Assembly (NCBI GenBank): GCA_028015245.1
Contig: CM051372.1
Span: 8,558,991 to 8,622,990, forward strand
Length of the DNA stretch: 64,000 nucleotides
Source: Cardamine occulta
Lineage: Eukaryota; Streptophyta; Magnoliopsida; Brassicales; Brassicaceae
Reading direction: 5' to 3'
The position numbers and the translations under genes are program-made. Under the pieces are notes generated by a model. The model had not been told where the DNA came from and searched no databases. It saw only the letters and a program-made list of their open reading frames with translations. The first letter of the stretch is position 1, and every line of letters starts with the position of its first letter. Below are positions 1 through 13,700 of the stretch, piece by piece.

Positions 1-3000
1 AAACGTCTACAAGTCTTTGGTTACATTTTTTTTTTCATCAAAGCGGTTCACTCAAATGTTGATAAACAAAATTTGAAATCGCTAATCCTCAATTTGCCCC
101 ATGTTACACAATACACGATGCGATTTGAAGCTTACAAGCATATGCATAGAAACAAATTAGAATGTTAGTACATCATAATTACTACATGAAAAAATAGGCA
201 TACAAACAAATAAATTACTTATCATACTATATTTTTTTATCGCCAATGCAATTTAATGAAATCTGATAACTGATTAACAACACATTTTAATGTACCATAA
301 TACATCATAGCTTAACGAGAAAACGTAGCAATATAACTGAGTTCTCTTGTTGACCAAAAAAAAAAAATTATTCTCTCCAAGTCATTTATTGGTATATCCT
401 ACAATTTGTCATTACATTCGTCGTTATTCAAAAAATATCTTCCCAAGTGCATGTACGAGGGAATAGCTTATTTATGCTGATGCATCTATGTATGCATATG
501 TTAAATAATATGTATACATAATACATGCATGTATACGATAATAATATTCCTATATACTATATAGTAAATTAGTAATATAAGCCGCCCATAGGCACTAAGA
601 CGAAAGAACAAGCAAAAAAAAAAAGCTGAAGGAAATAGAAACAGCTAAGACTTCCACTTGGGCAGATCAAATGGAATTGTTGTCTGTCTCAATATGTCTT
701 ATATAAGTCATAACGTGACAAAAATCCTTTTTGTAATATAAAATCATTTTCTTAATTCTTTCAACTACCTTAAGATATTAGTTAATTAATTATAATCTTG
801 CGCACTTAATTCGTCGATTGCTTCATTATTATTTTTGTTTTGTTCTTTCTTTCTTTCAATCATATCCCCGCCGTACTTGCTTATTCTAGTAGCATATCTC
901 CCCACACAAACGTTATAGTTAATTGATTATTATGTTATAAAACACATTACTCTACATTTTACATGTGTACAAAATTAATAATATGTAAAAGTTATATTTA
1001 GGTCAGCTAGTGGTAGAGTTCATTTCTAGATTGATGACTTCTACCTTTGGATAATTCAATATTAATTAGTTATTATTAAATTCGGTACTAGAAGTATTAA
1101 AAACGGGTTTTCTCTTGGAAACTTCATGATCTATGTTTAAGGGAATGTAATTATGTAACAGTCATATATTTTAATCTAAACCTAATCTCTTTGCTATTAT
1201 TACAAGAGAAAACAAAACCCAATCTCATTCTTCTATTTTAATTTTAATCTAAATTAAGCCCTAGTTAAATCATAAATGTCCCGGCTTGGTCAATTTTTTA
1301 TATTTGTGCATTCACTTTTATTTTAATAAAATATCAAGAATATTGAAACAGTATATAATTATGTAAGATAATTTATCATGACTGTAATATCTTCCTAGGT
1401 ATTATAAAAAGGAGTTGATATAATTAGCGTAAAACGTAACTCTGGTCAGAAATATGATTTCTTAAATAGTGATATGTTCGTTCAAGTAACATATTACTCC
1501 ATATATTAAGTGGAAATTAAGATTATATTAAATGGAATTTAAGATTATTAATCGAGCTGATAATTTCTACATAAACCATAATGTATTCATCGTCACCAAC
1601 TTTCCCTCCCGTCATATCCCCACAGATGTAGACCAAATCATAATTCTTCTTTCTAGAGCTAATTAGTCGATTTCTGTTTTTAAATTAGTATACATATTTA
1701 TAATAAAAAAAGAGTATAAATAGGGGTTGCCATATCTACAAAAACTTGTTCATATCCTCTCGTGAATAGTTTATTTATATTTGATTATGACTCTTATACG
1801 GATGAAATCAAATACACTTGGTTCAGTTGTTTGATTTTGTATGTAATATTGGAAGAATATTCATTGTCCATGATGTATATGAGTTTAATTTGACATAAAA
1901 AAAAAACCTCAACTCCTCCATTTATTAACTATATTTATTTATTCAATCGGTTAATTTGTCTTCTTCTTATGGGGAATATATATATATATATATATATATA
2001 TCTCGAAATATTATTTTCGATAAAAATCAAACAAAAGAGAAAGTTATAAGTTAGTATCAAATATATTTATAACAAAATGGTTGTAGCCCGCTGGCTACTC
2101 ATGTTAATTAAAATCGGTTATCGATTCATTTTAGTTACACTTATTTGATAATACAAACCTTAAGTTGTCATATTTATGATGTTGTCAGGACTCATAAATT
2201 AGATTTGAGTTTCTTCTCCGAAAATTCGGGTAAATGAAGTGTCAATGTCTTTGTGGAAAGATGATTTTTTTTTTAATTAGAAAATCATAGCTTGACAGAT
2301 AACAACTAACAAGTCAACAAAGAAACAAATATGTTATAACATAATGCATATCCTTTCTAGGAGTTGACATATTAATTTACTTATTTTCAACTAGTGCTTT
2401 CAACAAAATATCTTTTAAACATTCATCTCATCGACAAAAACAACAATATAAAATTGACAAAAAGTATCATAGAATGGATATGGACAACTCTACCAGACAA
2501 CTCTCTCCGAACATTCTCCCGACCTTTATAATTTGGCTCACTTCTTATTCAATTTCAAACCACTATTTATAAACGGGGGTTAATTAAGTACCGATCTGGA
2601 ATTAGTTGTTCTTAAAGATATCTACAAATTATAGTACTGGTATTGGTTCGATGTCTAATCTAAGGAAATGTTAAAAATATTTACTATATCTAAAATAATT
2701 AATTAATATATCATTAACGTTCTTTTTTTGATCACCAAATATCATCAACGCTCATAAAATTTTAAATAGCCACAGTTGATTTTTCAAAACCAATCACGGT
2801 TCACAACCAACTAGCAGCCATTTTTAAAAAACAAATCAACAACTGGTTATTAATACCAATTAAGGTATAAATATTTCGATTAGCTAAATATATATCTTGT
2901 GAAATTGATATACAACTTTAACTAACAAAACAATACGATTGGACTATAGCCATCGTTGAAAATTGTGTTACACATTAGTCAGACGATAAGCCAACTTCTA

Positions 3001-4420
3001 ACATCTAAAAGTACAGTACTGGACTATTTATTGATGATATAAAATACATATTTTTAAGTTGTAAGAAACCGTAAATGGTGTTTTAATACTTCTAATTTCT
3101 ATATAATCAAAAGTACGAGGAGAATCGACAATATGTGGACAATTGATTTGAGCATAGGATAGATCCAAGTTGTCGTTACCGCATGATAGCAATACCTCAT
3201 TTTTGCATCATAAAAAAAATATATGAATTAAAATAAAACATTTTATCACTCTAGTTAAGGAAAAAGGAAAAAGAATTGATGATAACAATACGAAGAGATC
3301 AAATAATGGAGCGACTTTTTGTTTTGCTTTTCGATCTACCATGATTGATTATATTCTTGAGACTAAGCTTACTTAATTGAATATCATCTTAAAGAGAAAG
3401 TAACGTCTCTAATTTAACATTAATTATTGAACTTTGTGCATTTGATTATCACATAATGATTAACCTATAAAATTATAAAAGTATTTAGTTTGCCTACGTT
3501 TAGAGAGATATTTTGCTTTCTTTTTACCAAAAAGAATTATATTTTTGTTATTAGACTTCGGATGCTTGCAACATGATAAACGGTGTTAGTGAGACCGCTA
3601 CAAGCCAAATGATGTTGTCGGTGTAAAATAAATGGTGCAAATGTTGACATATTAATTTAATTGTTGAAATGGATCATATTTACAATTACTTACGCAAAAC
3701 TTTCCAATATTTTAAAGAAAAATGTGGAATTGTACACACTAGTTGACAATAATAATACAATTACACGGATTTTACTATAACTACGCACATAAAGCAGGAC
3801 GTGGTTTTGGTCTCAATTATCTTACATGAAGTAGATTCTTGGTTCAGTTCTGGCTCTAATTTCTTAAAACCGGAAAAAGTATTTTATATTTAAGGAACAA
3901 ACATTTGTGTTATTCTTCCATTTTTAAAGAACCAATTAACAAAAAATGTTTCAATTTCATAATGTGAGAGTTGGTTCGAAACTTCGAAATGGAAGTATAT
4001 TTTGGTTTGGGTGTAGAGGCTAATTTTTTCTATCTCTAATTCAATAGTGGTTCAAGCTTCTTAGTCTTTCCTCTAAACATTTAAAAAAACCAGTTGCATA
4101 TCTAATGTACAAAGGGTTTTTTGGTTGAATAAATTTAAAATTTATTCAAAAAAAACGGAAGATCTTCAAGATTAGAGATGGACAAAATATTTGAGATCCG
4201 ATCCGATTTAAAAATAGAATACTCGAAATCTCTGAATATTTATATTTTAGTTTGAAAATCCGAATATCCATATCTATTTTTATATATAGTTTTTATTTGA
4301 AAGATCCGGATGCGTTTTTATATATAGTTTTTATTTGAGAACAATCGGTGATAATTTACTTTTGGAAGAAATAAAATTAAGAAAAGGATATTAAAAGGTT
4401 GAGAATGAATAAACTTTAAA
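1..4420. other. Gene-poor AT-rich intergenic region
   Basis: No reading frame of 60 codons or more, no tRNA-like fold and no recognisable exon is visible in this stretch. It is strongly AT-rich, with many short homopolymer and AT runs. Around 4190-4330 there is a repeat-like patch built of GATCCG motifs and a tandem pair of about 30 bp containing TTTTTATATATAG. Similar patches are common in Arabidopsis intergenic DNA. The next gene further left may have its promoter here, but nothing in the sequence proves it. Confidence 0.6.
1976..2001. repeat. (AT)n microsatellite
   Basis: An uninterrupted run of about 13 AT dinucleotides in intergenic DNA, a typical plant simple-sequence repeat. No gene is affected. 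Confidence 0.9.
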
Positions 4421-4632
4421 CTTGAGGAAATTGATAAAGATTCAAGTTTTCGTTCTTTTGGTTTTGATCTCACTCTTTCTTTTTTCACTCATGGGCGATC
4501 TTATATAGATAAAACCCATTGTCTTGCCAGAATAAGTTTATGGAAATTTCACTTAGAAGCTTGCTCAAATCGAGTCTTAGTTCATTTTACAAGAAATCTT
4601 CTTTATGGCTTGAACAATTTATAGATCATGAA
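4421..4632 (+). repeat. Left arm of long inverted repeat
   Basis: This ~210-bp segment is the reverse complement of 5943-6162, with point differences and small indels. Shared blocks include GAGGAAATTGATAAAGATTC, TTTTGATCTCACTCTTTC and GGAAATTTCACTTAGAA. The arms are separated by ~1.3 kb, and the right arm lies just downstream of the cap methyltransferase stop codon. This looks like an inverted partial duplication of that gene's 3' flank rather than a transposon, because no clean terminal motif or target-site duplication is visible. Confidence 0.8.
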
Positions 4633-5045
4633 TAATGTCAAGATGATTATGATGTTCAACATAATGGTGTATATTCGGTTAAAGCCTACACACAAGTATT
4701 CAACAACTATTTTATTATTGGGATTCTTCTCATCTTCTTTATTTGTCAAGGGATCCTATTTTCTAAAGTAAACCAATCCCTCAATTCAAATGGCCAAAAA
4801 CATAAGAGAATAAAGTGACACCAAAACAATTGAGTCAATCTGGTGTGCGAAAGAACAATATTTTACACATGCAGAGGCCATCTTATATTACGCAGAGCAT
4901 TTGACAAGTAGGAAAAATGCATGATGATAGTTGATAGAGTCGGTGGTTTCTGAGTTTGCATTGGAAAATGTATACCAACTGTGAACCTTCTTCTTTATTA
5001 CTCTGATGTTTCTTGCGCTCTCCTCTCCTTTGAGCTCCATCCAAT
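4626..5045 (-). pseudogene. Duplicated relic of cap methyltransferase last exon and 3' flank
   Basis: Two blocks here match the 3' end of the neighbouring gene in direct orientation. The TCATGAATAA block at 4626-4670 matches 6252-6296. The block around 5008-5035, containing CTCTCCTTTGAGCTCCATC, matches 6369-6400, which encodes the Arg/Gly-rich C-terminus of the methyltransferase on the minus strand. The intervening sequence has diverged and no open frame remains. With the inverted arm beside it, this is a rearranged, non-functional partial copy. Confidence 0.65.
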
Positions 5046-5942
5046 ACTAAAGCATTTGCAAAAGTGATAGTATTATCTAGAACTGAGGTTTACAAACTGA
5101 TAAATATATCAAAAGGGCAATGCATCATGCTAGTTTTTACTCTCTCTTTTTCTTTTAATTTTTCATTTACTTTTGATTTTATTCTATTGATGAAAAGTTA
5201 AGTTCGTGAAAATTCAGTGAAATCTTAAATTTCCAAAACAAAATTTTCCAATAATAATATACCAATAGCAAACCTTATTTGAGACATTTCACTTTGGAAG
5301 TTAGAAGAGACTTAAACTAATATATAATAATTATAATTTAGAGAGATATTGAGAAAGATAAACATAGAGTAACACTAACCTTTAAGAAAAATCTCATTTT
5401 GAAGCTTGAAAGAAATATAAATTTAGAGAACTATTTCTTGTTGTCTTGAAACATTTTTTATGATTTGATTAAACAAAAAAAAATGAAAGCCATAGACAAA
5501 CCCACCTAAATAAAAGTTAGATTTTGTTCCTATGAGAAACAACAACTCATGAAAGAGAGATAATTTGTTGGTTACTTCCACAACAGATTATCGATAAAAG
5601 CCTCAAATATGATTGATAGGGAATCAAATATTATTTTTACATGACAAACACAACTAATCTCATTGTCAAGGTGTTTTAAAAGAAGAACAAGCAGGATCAG
5701 TCAGAGGGTTTGATTGTTTAAATCTAAAACAAAGACATAGACAAAAGTAAAGTTCAAAAAAAAAAAAGAATAACCAAGCAAAGTCAAATGCTCAACTTTG
5801 TTTTTGATCAAATAGTACATTCAAGATCTTTGTACCGAAAGGGACAGGCTATCAAATCTGAAATGTGGTTGTCTCATGTGTAACTAATGAACATTGAGAT
5901 AAGGAAAAAAAACACAAGCAAATAGGATAAGTTTTGCTTGAT
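5046..5942. other. Spacer between duplicated arms
   Basis: AT-rich sequence between the two arms of the inverted duplication. I see no open reading frame, RNA gene or clear element end in it. Confidence 0.5.
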
Positions 5943-6162
5943 CTCCAAATTGTTAAAGCCATAAAATTAGCTTTATTGTAAAATAGTCTTAAGACTCCAT
6001 TTGAGCAAAGCTTCTAAGTTCTAAGTGAAATTTCCAGAAATTTATTCTGGCGAGACATTGGATTCTATCTATATAATATCACGCGCAAATGAAAAAAGAA
6101 AGAGTGAGATCAAAACCAAGAGAACAAAAGCTTGAATCTTTATCAATTTCCTCAAGTTCCAA
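5943..6162 (-). repeat. Right arm of long inverted repeat
   Basis: Reverse-complement partner of 4421-4632. It starts about 155 bp beyond the stop codon of the cap methyltransferase, so it may lie inside that gene's 3' untranslated region or just beyond it. A transcript reading through both arms could fold back, but no transcription data are available here. Confidence 0.8.
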
Positions 6163-6316
6163 GTCGATCTAATCTCAACACAATAACAATACAAATAAAA
6201 AGTCATGGACCATGTTACACAAAGTACACTACGAACGGGTCATAATACAAGTCATGAATAAGGCCATGATGATTATGATGTTCATCATTGTGTGTGAAGG
6301 AACAGTCTTTTACTCC

Positions 6317-9252
6317 TCAGTTGTCAATATACAAAACATCGTCTTTCGATAAGTTCATTTTCCCATTCTTCCTGCGCCCTCCTCTCCTTTGAGCTCCATC
6401 TGATTCTCCTCTCTGTAAAATCCACCCGTTAAAACACATCTGAATCATGTGGAAAGGAGTGAAAACCGAAAGATGTTCAAAGAAGACAAACCTTCCTCAA
6501 GACAAAAGAGAGGTATAGATATGCAGCTTCCCATTCATCAGCTGATAGTGTGCCTGAAAACAAATTGGTCGGGTGAGTTATGTTTCTATCGCATTTTCTT
6601 AGAATCAAACGGATGATATGAAGCAAGGATCGAACAAAGACTTACTCTGATCTTGGTTACCATCACCCAAAGCACCAAGCCTTCTCATGAGGTCCACAAA
6701 CTCTGGCTTTTTCATATATTCATGGACAAACTCGTGGGAGTTCTTCACAAATACCAACTCCAAACCATACTATCCAAAAATTCATGGGAAAATGTCACAC
6801 TTACAAAGAAAAACCAGTTCTGTTTTTTTTGGCAATTAGAAGGTTTCAAAAGTTAACTCGGCATCTAGAAATTACCTCTTCTGCTAAAGCCTTGAAGACG
6901 TTAAAGGGCACAATCCATTCTGGGCAATCAACAGCATCCTACAATACATGTTCCTATGTTACATTTACTTTATAACAGCAAAAAAGTGATAGGGGAAGTT
7001 TCTGGAAAATCTCCACTGAATTGCTCGTAGTGTTTGGAAAATTTTATTTACATCTCTAAAGCTTCTTTTAAAATGCTTAGGTTTCAGCAGCAGACTAAGT
7101 TAATAACTCAAGATAATTGTAGATGAATTAAGTACCTCAAGATGAAACACATATTCGATACCAAAAGGGCTGCTAGATTTGAACCTCTGAACCATAATAT
7201 AACGAGAAACATCAGAATTGGGAAGAGAAAACTTTCCGCTAAACATTAATTAAGATAAGGTAAGCAATTTGGTACAGAAGTAACAAAGAAATATCACCTT
7301 TTGGGAATATTCTTCACCAAAACGAATCCAGTAGACACTATTACCAATCTCCAAACCTTCGGCTGCGTATTCAGTAGGCAAAAAAGAACAGTTTAATTGG
7401 CCAAAGCTCAGAAGCACTGAAGAAAAACTCACGGAATGTATAAGAACTTTGCATTTTTAATTACAATAAGGTGAAATAACACAATGAAGATTCAGTTTGA
7501 AACTGTAAAGCACAACTCTATCTTTATAAGATCACAAATCAATTATCAACAAAGAAGAAACAATTACACTAGCTTGTGAGAAGGAAAAAAAGAACCTTCT
7601 CTGAGTTTTTTTATAATCACATTGGCATCTGGCATTGTTCCGATAAAAACACCTCCAGGACGAAGTAAAGCTGAAACATTTGCCAAAGCTCACAAGCACG
7701 CGTGCCTCAGTAGTCCATGAGTAATGCATAGCAAACTACAATTTATACAACGACTTGGTAATTTTAGAATCTATAACTGTACTGGTTACCTCATTTCAAC
7801 AAACATTACTCACATAAAACAAACTTCAATATGTCAGTGAGCATAACTAAAATTGGCACAACCTAGTTACAAAGCCGCAGTAGATTCTCGTGACTAGTAA
7901 ACCAGATATATTATGTGAAACTGTTCAACCTTGAGTATTTTAAATCCCGAGCAAAAACTAGTGATGTAACAAAACAAGGTGACTGAAACATATGAAACCT
8001 GGCAACTGCAGATATCAAAAGGGGCATCCTCTTCAAGAATCTTGTCTAGCTCAACCTGAAATCATTGAAATGCAATTTCACTATTAGGATTCACAAATCG
8101 TTGAACAAAATAAATTTTGAGTTTGTTGTTGTATCTGCCTCTGGTAATATCCATTATCCAGTCAAGAATTCGTGTATTAAACGAGATTCCTAAACTACTC
8201 GAGGAGTTTTTCTCATTATACCTCAAAACAATCCCCACATAACAAATGGGACGGAAAACTGAACTTTTTACGACGTTGATGATGGTCTGCATCACCATTA
8301 TAACGTGTGCGACAATCTTCAATCTGTTATCGAGTACAACATAGAAGCACTTCTCAGATACATAGATTCAAAATATGCAAAAAAAGAAAAAAAAAAAAAA
8401 AAGATATAGCTATTACTAAGCCAGTCAACTTACCGACCCTTCAGCAATATCGATTCCAACATAGTACCCGATCTTCGCCTTATCCCACTTGATCAAATCA
8501 CCACCCTGGTAGATGTAAAAGCAGTACATTGGAAACAGTTTTGAGAAATAAAAATTGGCATGAAAAATAAGATTGTTCAAAGACAAGAACCTTCCCACAG
8601 GCAAGGTCAAGAACTGCATCGTCAGGACGAGCATAAAGCTGGATCAACACACTTTTAATCTGTTTGTAATGTAAGAATCACAAAAAGAGTAGAGCAAATT
8701 GAATATCATATAGTAAAACAACTTTCCTGGAGAAAAGATGGTATAAGTACTAGTCACGAACCCAATTGTTAAGTTTTTTCAAATGGATGATGGGACTAGC
8801 TTCACGCTCTTCCAATGTTTGGTTAGTTCTCCGACTGTAATGATCAGCAACTTTCCGGGCAAAATTCTTTGTGGTCTCATCTTCCAGAAACTGTGAATCA
8901 CCTGAATGTCAAAACCAAAAAAGAAACTGATTTTAAGCAATAAAATCATAAGAATCCAAGTAAGACTTGAATTAAAACTCGAACAATCCACAAACAAACA
9001 AGTCATAGCTTACATTCTATTAGAGGAAACAGATGATTGAAAACTTGATAGATAACTATAAAGAAGGAAACTTTTGCCAACGGGCAATCAAAAGTAACAC
9101 TCAGGGCCAAAGAAGGAACTCAAATCGAATCAACAGAAAAAGCGAAGAACCCAGATTTGTAGGAGAAGGAAAACGAAACCTTCAGGATTAGATTTGAATC
9201 TGGATGAAGGAGGAGCAGAGCTGGAGGGAGATTCGGAGAATCCACGTTTCAT
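6317..9252 (-). CDS. mRNA cap guanine-N7 methyltransferase (frameshifted exon 7)
   Basis: Transfers a methyl group from SAM to N7 of the guanosine cap on nascent mRNA in the nucleus. Thirteen exons were traced by splice sites: 9252-9180, 8901-8762, 8659-8591, 8505-8434, 8323-8222, 8055-7999, 7735-7596, 7362-7298, 7186-7136, 6938-6876, 6769-6646, 6553-6492, 6412-6317. The product starts MKRGFSESPS. The SAM site is VLDLACGKGGDL (exons 3-4) followed by VGIDIAEGS, and CHYS-like motif FAMHYSW opens exon 7. The C-terminus is Arg/Gly/Lys-rich. The length without the lesion would be 370 aa, as in A. thaliana At3g20650 (from memory). Exon 7 is 140 nt where phase requires 139. An extra base lies within 7690-7699, and codons before and after it read in different frames. 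This is either a true null allele or a sequence error. Confidence 0.85.
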
Positions 9253-9524
9253 AATAAAGAAGCTAGTAAGCCCTTTTGTTTACGAATGTCTCTACCTACA
9301 GCTTTGATGTTCTTCCCAATTAAGAAAACGAGAACAAGGATAAAAGATTGGAGTTTGGATTTCTTTCTTCAGCCTCCGATTCAATTTTTTTTTTTTGTTT
9401 CTTTGGCAAAGCAAAATTGGTTAAATGTTTTGTCTTTAGCAAAGCTTGCGGCTGCGCCTCGCCACTCTTCCTTAGGATTAGAAAAAAATATTTTTGCCGA
9501 AAAAGGAAAAAAATTATCTTAACA

Positions 9525-9597
9525 CGATTCCACTGGGGATCGAACCCAGAATCTCTGGTTTCGTAGACCAGCGCCTTATCCATTGGGCCATGGAACC
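9525..9597 (-). tRNA. tRNA-Arg (anticodon ACG)
   Basis: A 73-nt cloverleaf reads on the minus strand. The acceptor stem is GGTTCCA paired with TGGAATC, with one G:U wobble at the second pair and discriminator G. The D arm contains GCCCAATGGATAAGGC. The anticodon stem is CTGGT/ACCAG around loop CTACGAA, giving anticodon ACG at positions 34-36. The T arm is CTGGG TTCGATC CCCAG. No CCA is encoded, as expected for a nuclear gene, and no intron is present. A34 would be modified to inosine and read CGT/CGC/CGA arginine codons (established knowledge). A T-rich stretch follows on the minus strand and could serve as the Pol III terminator. Confidence 0.95.
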
Positions 9598-10775
9598 TGA
9601 TTGCTAAAACGCCAGAAGACAAAATTAATATCCCAAAACCATAGGTACAAAACAAAATAACATACTTTTTGACAATAAGATTATTAGTCGTCAAATACAA
9701 TAATACTAGAGAATAGAGATTTTGACATCAGTCATCAGCAACATGTTTTATGGCTATGTTATTAGTGGTAACATATCTATACGATATTTGGTATTTTGCA
9801 ATCAAAAGTATTTTTATGTTCACAATAACATATCCATGATTATTTTTCTTCCAAGATATTTTCACTGTAATTTATCCATGATTTTATGTCTATAAACGTA
9901 CTAGTTTTATAAGAAGAGATACTCTCTCTTTTTTTGATAAAAATATTCTATTAAGATTGATGTGGAAGAAAATACAACATAAGATCAACAATAGCTAGCA
10001 AAAGAAGCGATTGAAACAAGACTTTTGTTAAATCTATAGTGAGTAGATTTATAATTGAAACAAACCAAAAGAAGAGATAGTTTTGGATTTATAATAGTGA
10101 GTAGTTAAAAAAAACGATTAACTTTATTGTGGGTAAGTTAAATCTAGTGTAGTTTTTTTTTTTTTTTTTTTGCTGAAAGGGTTTAAATCTAGTGTAGTTA
10201 AGTCTTCATTCTCCGATTATCTTATTTGTATCTAGCAACCAAAATTGGTTAAATCTATCGTCTTTGCTCGGTTCATAGAAAAGTCCCATTTGTTTACTTG
10301 CGGCTTGTTTCACGCCACTCTCTTCTTTCTGATTTATTAATTTGATGCTATAAAAATGCTTTGGTAAACCGATACCAAACGTGCAAAATAGTATTATGGT
10401 ATTATCATTAATAGTGGTCAAACAAAATAATACTACGTAAACTTCTATTTGTACGCTACTCATGACAAATATATTAGACTCTAAAACTACATAATTAACA
10501 CAGCGAAATGCTAAGCATTTCTTGTTTCAGAAATAAAAAACCATTAACGTGCATATTATATATGCTTAATGTTTGTGGAAACAAAATCAATGTTTAATCT
10601 GTTAAAGCGTTCACCATTCAAAACCCAAAGACTCGAATGCAAAATCACACCACAAGTAAACAAAGAACAAGTATAAAGCATAAGACTACAAAACAATTCG
10701 ACATTTTAAAAAAGACCTCTTTCTAAGATCTCGACTTGTGTCGTTTAAGTGTAGGATTCTAGAATCTGTTTCTTT
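9598..10775. other. Intergenic spacer
   Basis: AT-rich spacer between the tRNA and the downstream end of the transporter gene. It carries a long T run near 10150. The part nearest 10775 probably holds the transporter's 3' untranslated region. No coding potential is visible. Confidence 0.5.
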
Positions 10776-13700
10776 TTAACACACTAGTTGTCCTCTTCCT
10801 CTGTTACTCTCACTCTCAGCTTCATGCATCCCAAACATTGTATCATACAAGGGCTTATTCAACGTCTCGGGCAAGTAAAACGAAAGCCCACCTCCCACTA
10901 ACCCACAAACCGCAAAAACCCCAAAAGGCATCTCCTCCCCTAAAACCACCACAAACGGCGCAAGAATCGCTCCCATTTGATTCGCTTGAGTCGCACAACC
11001 CAATGCAGCGTTCCTCACCACCGTAGGAAACAGCTCCGATATATATATAAACAAAAGATTATACGTTCCCGCCATCCCAAATATCCCTAAAACCCCTGCA
11101 ACCATTCTCACCGACTTCCACGGACCAGCTCCCCAAATAACAAACCCGGCGAGGCAGAAAACGCAGCTGAACCACTGAGTCCCTATCGTCAACGGTTTCC
11201 TCCCATACTTGTCTAACAAAACCGCTGTTATAGCAAACGCGGGCATCTCCGCGACTGCGTTGACGAAAACGTTGAGGTAGAGATTGGTCTTGAGGTTAAC
11301 TACGTTGAGACTTAGTCCGTAGTATACAATGGAGACAGTGAAACTTATGGCGACGGTTATAAGAAGTCTGATTCTTGTGAGAGGTGACTTTAAAACATCA
11401 TTTAACGATCCTTCAACCGCAGTATTTCTATGTTCTACCTCGTTGTCTAGTGCAAGAGTGACTCCAGCAGGAATGTGACGCCCGTTCGTTTTCGCGATCG
11501 AATGCATTAGTTTCATAGCCTCGTCTACTTTGCCTCTCACGAGATACCATCTCGGAGACTCGGAGATGAATGGAATGACAATGAGTAGGAACAAGAGAGA
11601 TGGTACCGACGTTACTATAAAAAGCTCTCTCCATGATCTGAAAACGTAAGCAATCCCGGAGAGAAGTGCAATGCCGGTAGAGAAGAAGTAGAAAGTTGAC
11701 ATTCCGGCTACACCACGTTTGCTTGGTCCTATGGGTTCAGTGGCTAGGACAAACGCGGTTAAGCCAACACCACCGGTGCTGAAACCGGTGAAGAATCTGA
11801 GAATCACGTAGATCCAGTAGTTTGGGGAGAAAGCGGTCGCGATACCAAAGATTGCGTTGATGATGCAAACCACTGTTAGTGAGCCTTTTCTTCCTAGCTT
11901 TGAGTCTGATAGATGTCCGAATACTCCTGCACCTGAGCATAGTTGAGTCGGTACAATATCATTAGTCCTTGTTTGTTACCAAAAAATGTAAATAATAGTA
12001 AAAAAACTTTGGTTAAAGACTTATCAAAGATTTGGTAAGTTCATATCATAGGGGACCATGACGAATGTATGGTCTACAAAAGTGAAGTGCTTTTTGAGAT
12101 ATGTTGGACCAAAGTTTAAGAATCTTTTTGTTGATATGAAAACGATATCTTCAACTTCAGTGGAAGATGATGTCTTTCATGTAAAAAAATTGACTAGTAT
12201 GCAAATGTAATTGGATATTCCGTCGGACATCCTATTCATTATATATTAGTATGTAGCAAATGTAGAGATTGGATAGGCCAGAAAAATCTGCCCCTTATCA
12301 AAAAACTAATATAAACACAATCTAATTAGAAACGAAAACAACTTTTGATTTTTCTACTAATAAGCCAATATATAAGGAGATCGTATATATTATAATGGTC
12401 GATTTGTTTGTTTGTGCAACTATGTAAGCGTTGAATGATATCATTTTTTGTTTGTTTGTAGTCTAGATAGTTTTTATACATGTTTGTTTCAAATGTGAAC
12501 GTGAATACATGTTTAACTATTGTAATCATAGTTTACAAGTTTAAACACGGTAACGTTAAAGAACAGATCATAGCTATTTATCTATAGACACATTGCAATT
12601 TAGTGAATGGTTTTTGTTTAACAACATGTGTTTAACAAATGACTGGTTATTATTATTTTGTCTTTTGCGTTTGAGACAAACGCAGTGTTAATCAAGACCA
12701 TAATTAGACAATTACAAAATTTTCAACATGTTTGAAAATTGTGACACAGAAATTAGCTTTCATAGAATTTTTTTTTAAAAAGCAAAACTATTTTTTCCAA
12801 TGATAAATAATAATTTATATAATATGTTTATTAGAATATTTACTAATATGTGTATAAGCCCATGAATGACCGACTGAAAGAGATGAATAAAATGATGTTG
12901 GTGAAGCATGACTAAAGGCTAAAGCCGTATAAGACAGTGCTTATGCGCACGCCACACCACATGTTGATTGTGTGTGGTAACTTAATTTTCAGATCAGTTC
13001 AACGAAATCATTATCTTGCATTACCAAAAAAGAATGAATCTTCTGACTTTTATGCCAAAAAGCCATCAAGATAATATATAGTGTAAATCAACTCGTAGGT
13101 CAGTCACACGTATATCATATACAATACAACTCACTTTTTGGATTATAGTTTTTTTTTTCTTTTGGCACCAAGCATATAAATATTGGATATATATCTTTAT
13201 TAGATAGTGTTATTTCCCAAAAATTGGATAAATCATTAAAGAGTCATGTGATCGGGGGCACGTGGTTCGATCCTGAAGGATCCAGATTCCAGCCAACGTG
13301 GCCATCGAAATGTTTTTAAGTTTTAAATAATTTATTTACTGGTCGAATCACTTTACTAACAACCAACAACTAATTCAATGTTTGTTAATCTATAGCATAT
13401 TCATTATCTATCGGATAATCTCGAAAAGAGCTAAATCCGCTTAGATACAATTTTCATGATTTAGAATAAATTGTTTTGGCATTATCGATTAATGAAATAA
13501 TTAACGACGTGTATCGAATAGTCCCCTTTACACAACCCCCCCCCCCCCCAAAAACTATATCTTAAAATCCGAATTAAGAAGTATATAATTTGTTTTTTCT
13601 TGGCTAAAAACTTCAAAATCTAGATTATTTTCTTAAGAAAAAATACCAAGTTGACCAAGTTTCTATTTTAAAAACATTAATTTGCTATTCTCCCATTGAC

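Noticed and set aside
9320..9700. 126-codon minus-strand frame
   Set aside because: It runs straight through the tRNA-Arg gene and has no homology; chance open frame.
13250..13310. CACGTG-containing GC-richer patch as a gene promoter
   Set aside because: It lies inside the OCT4 intron. A lone G-box with a GGATCC palindrome is not enough to call a regulatory element.
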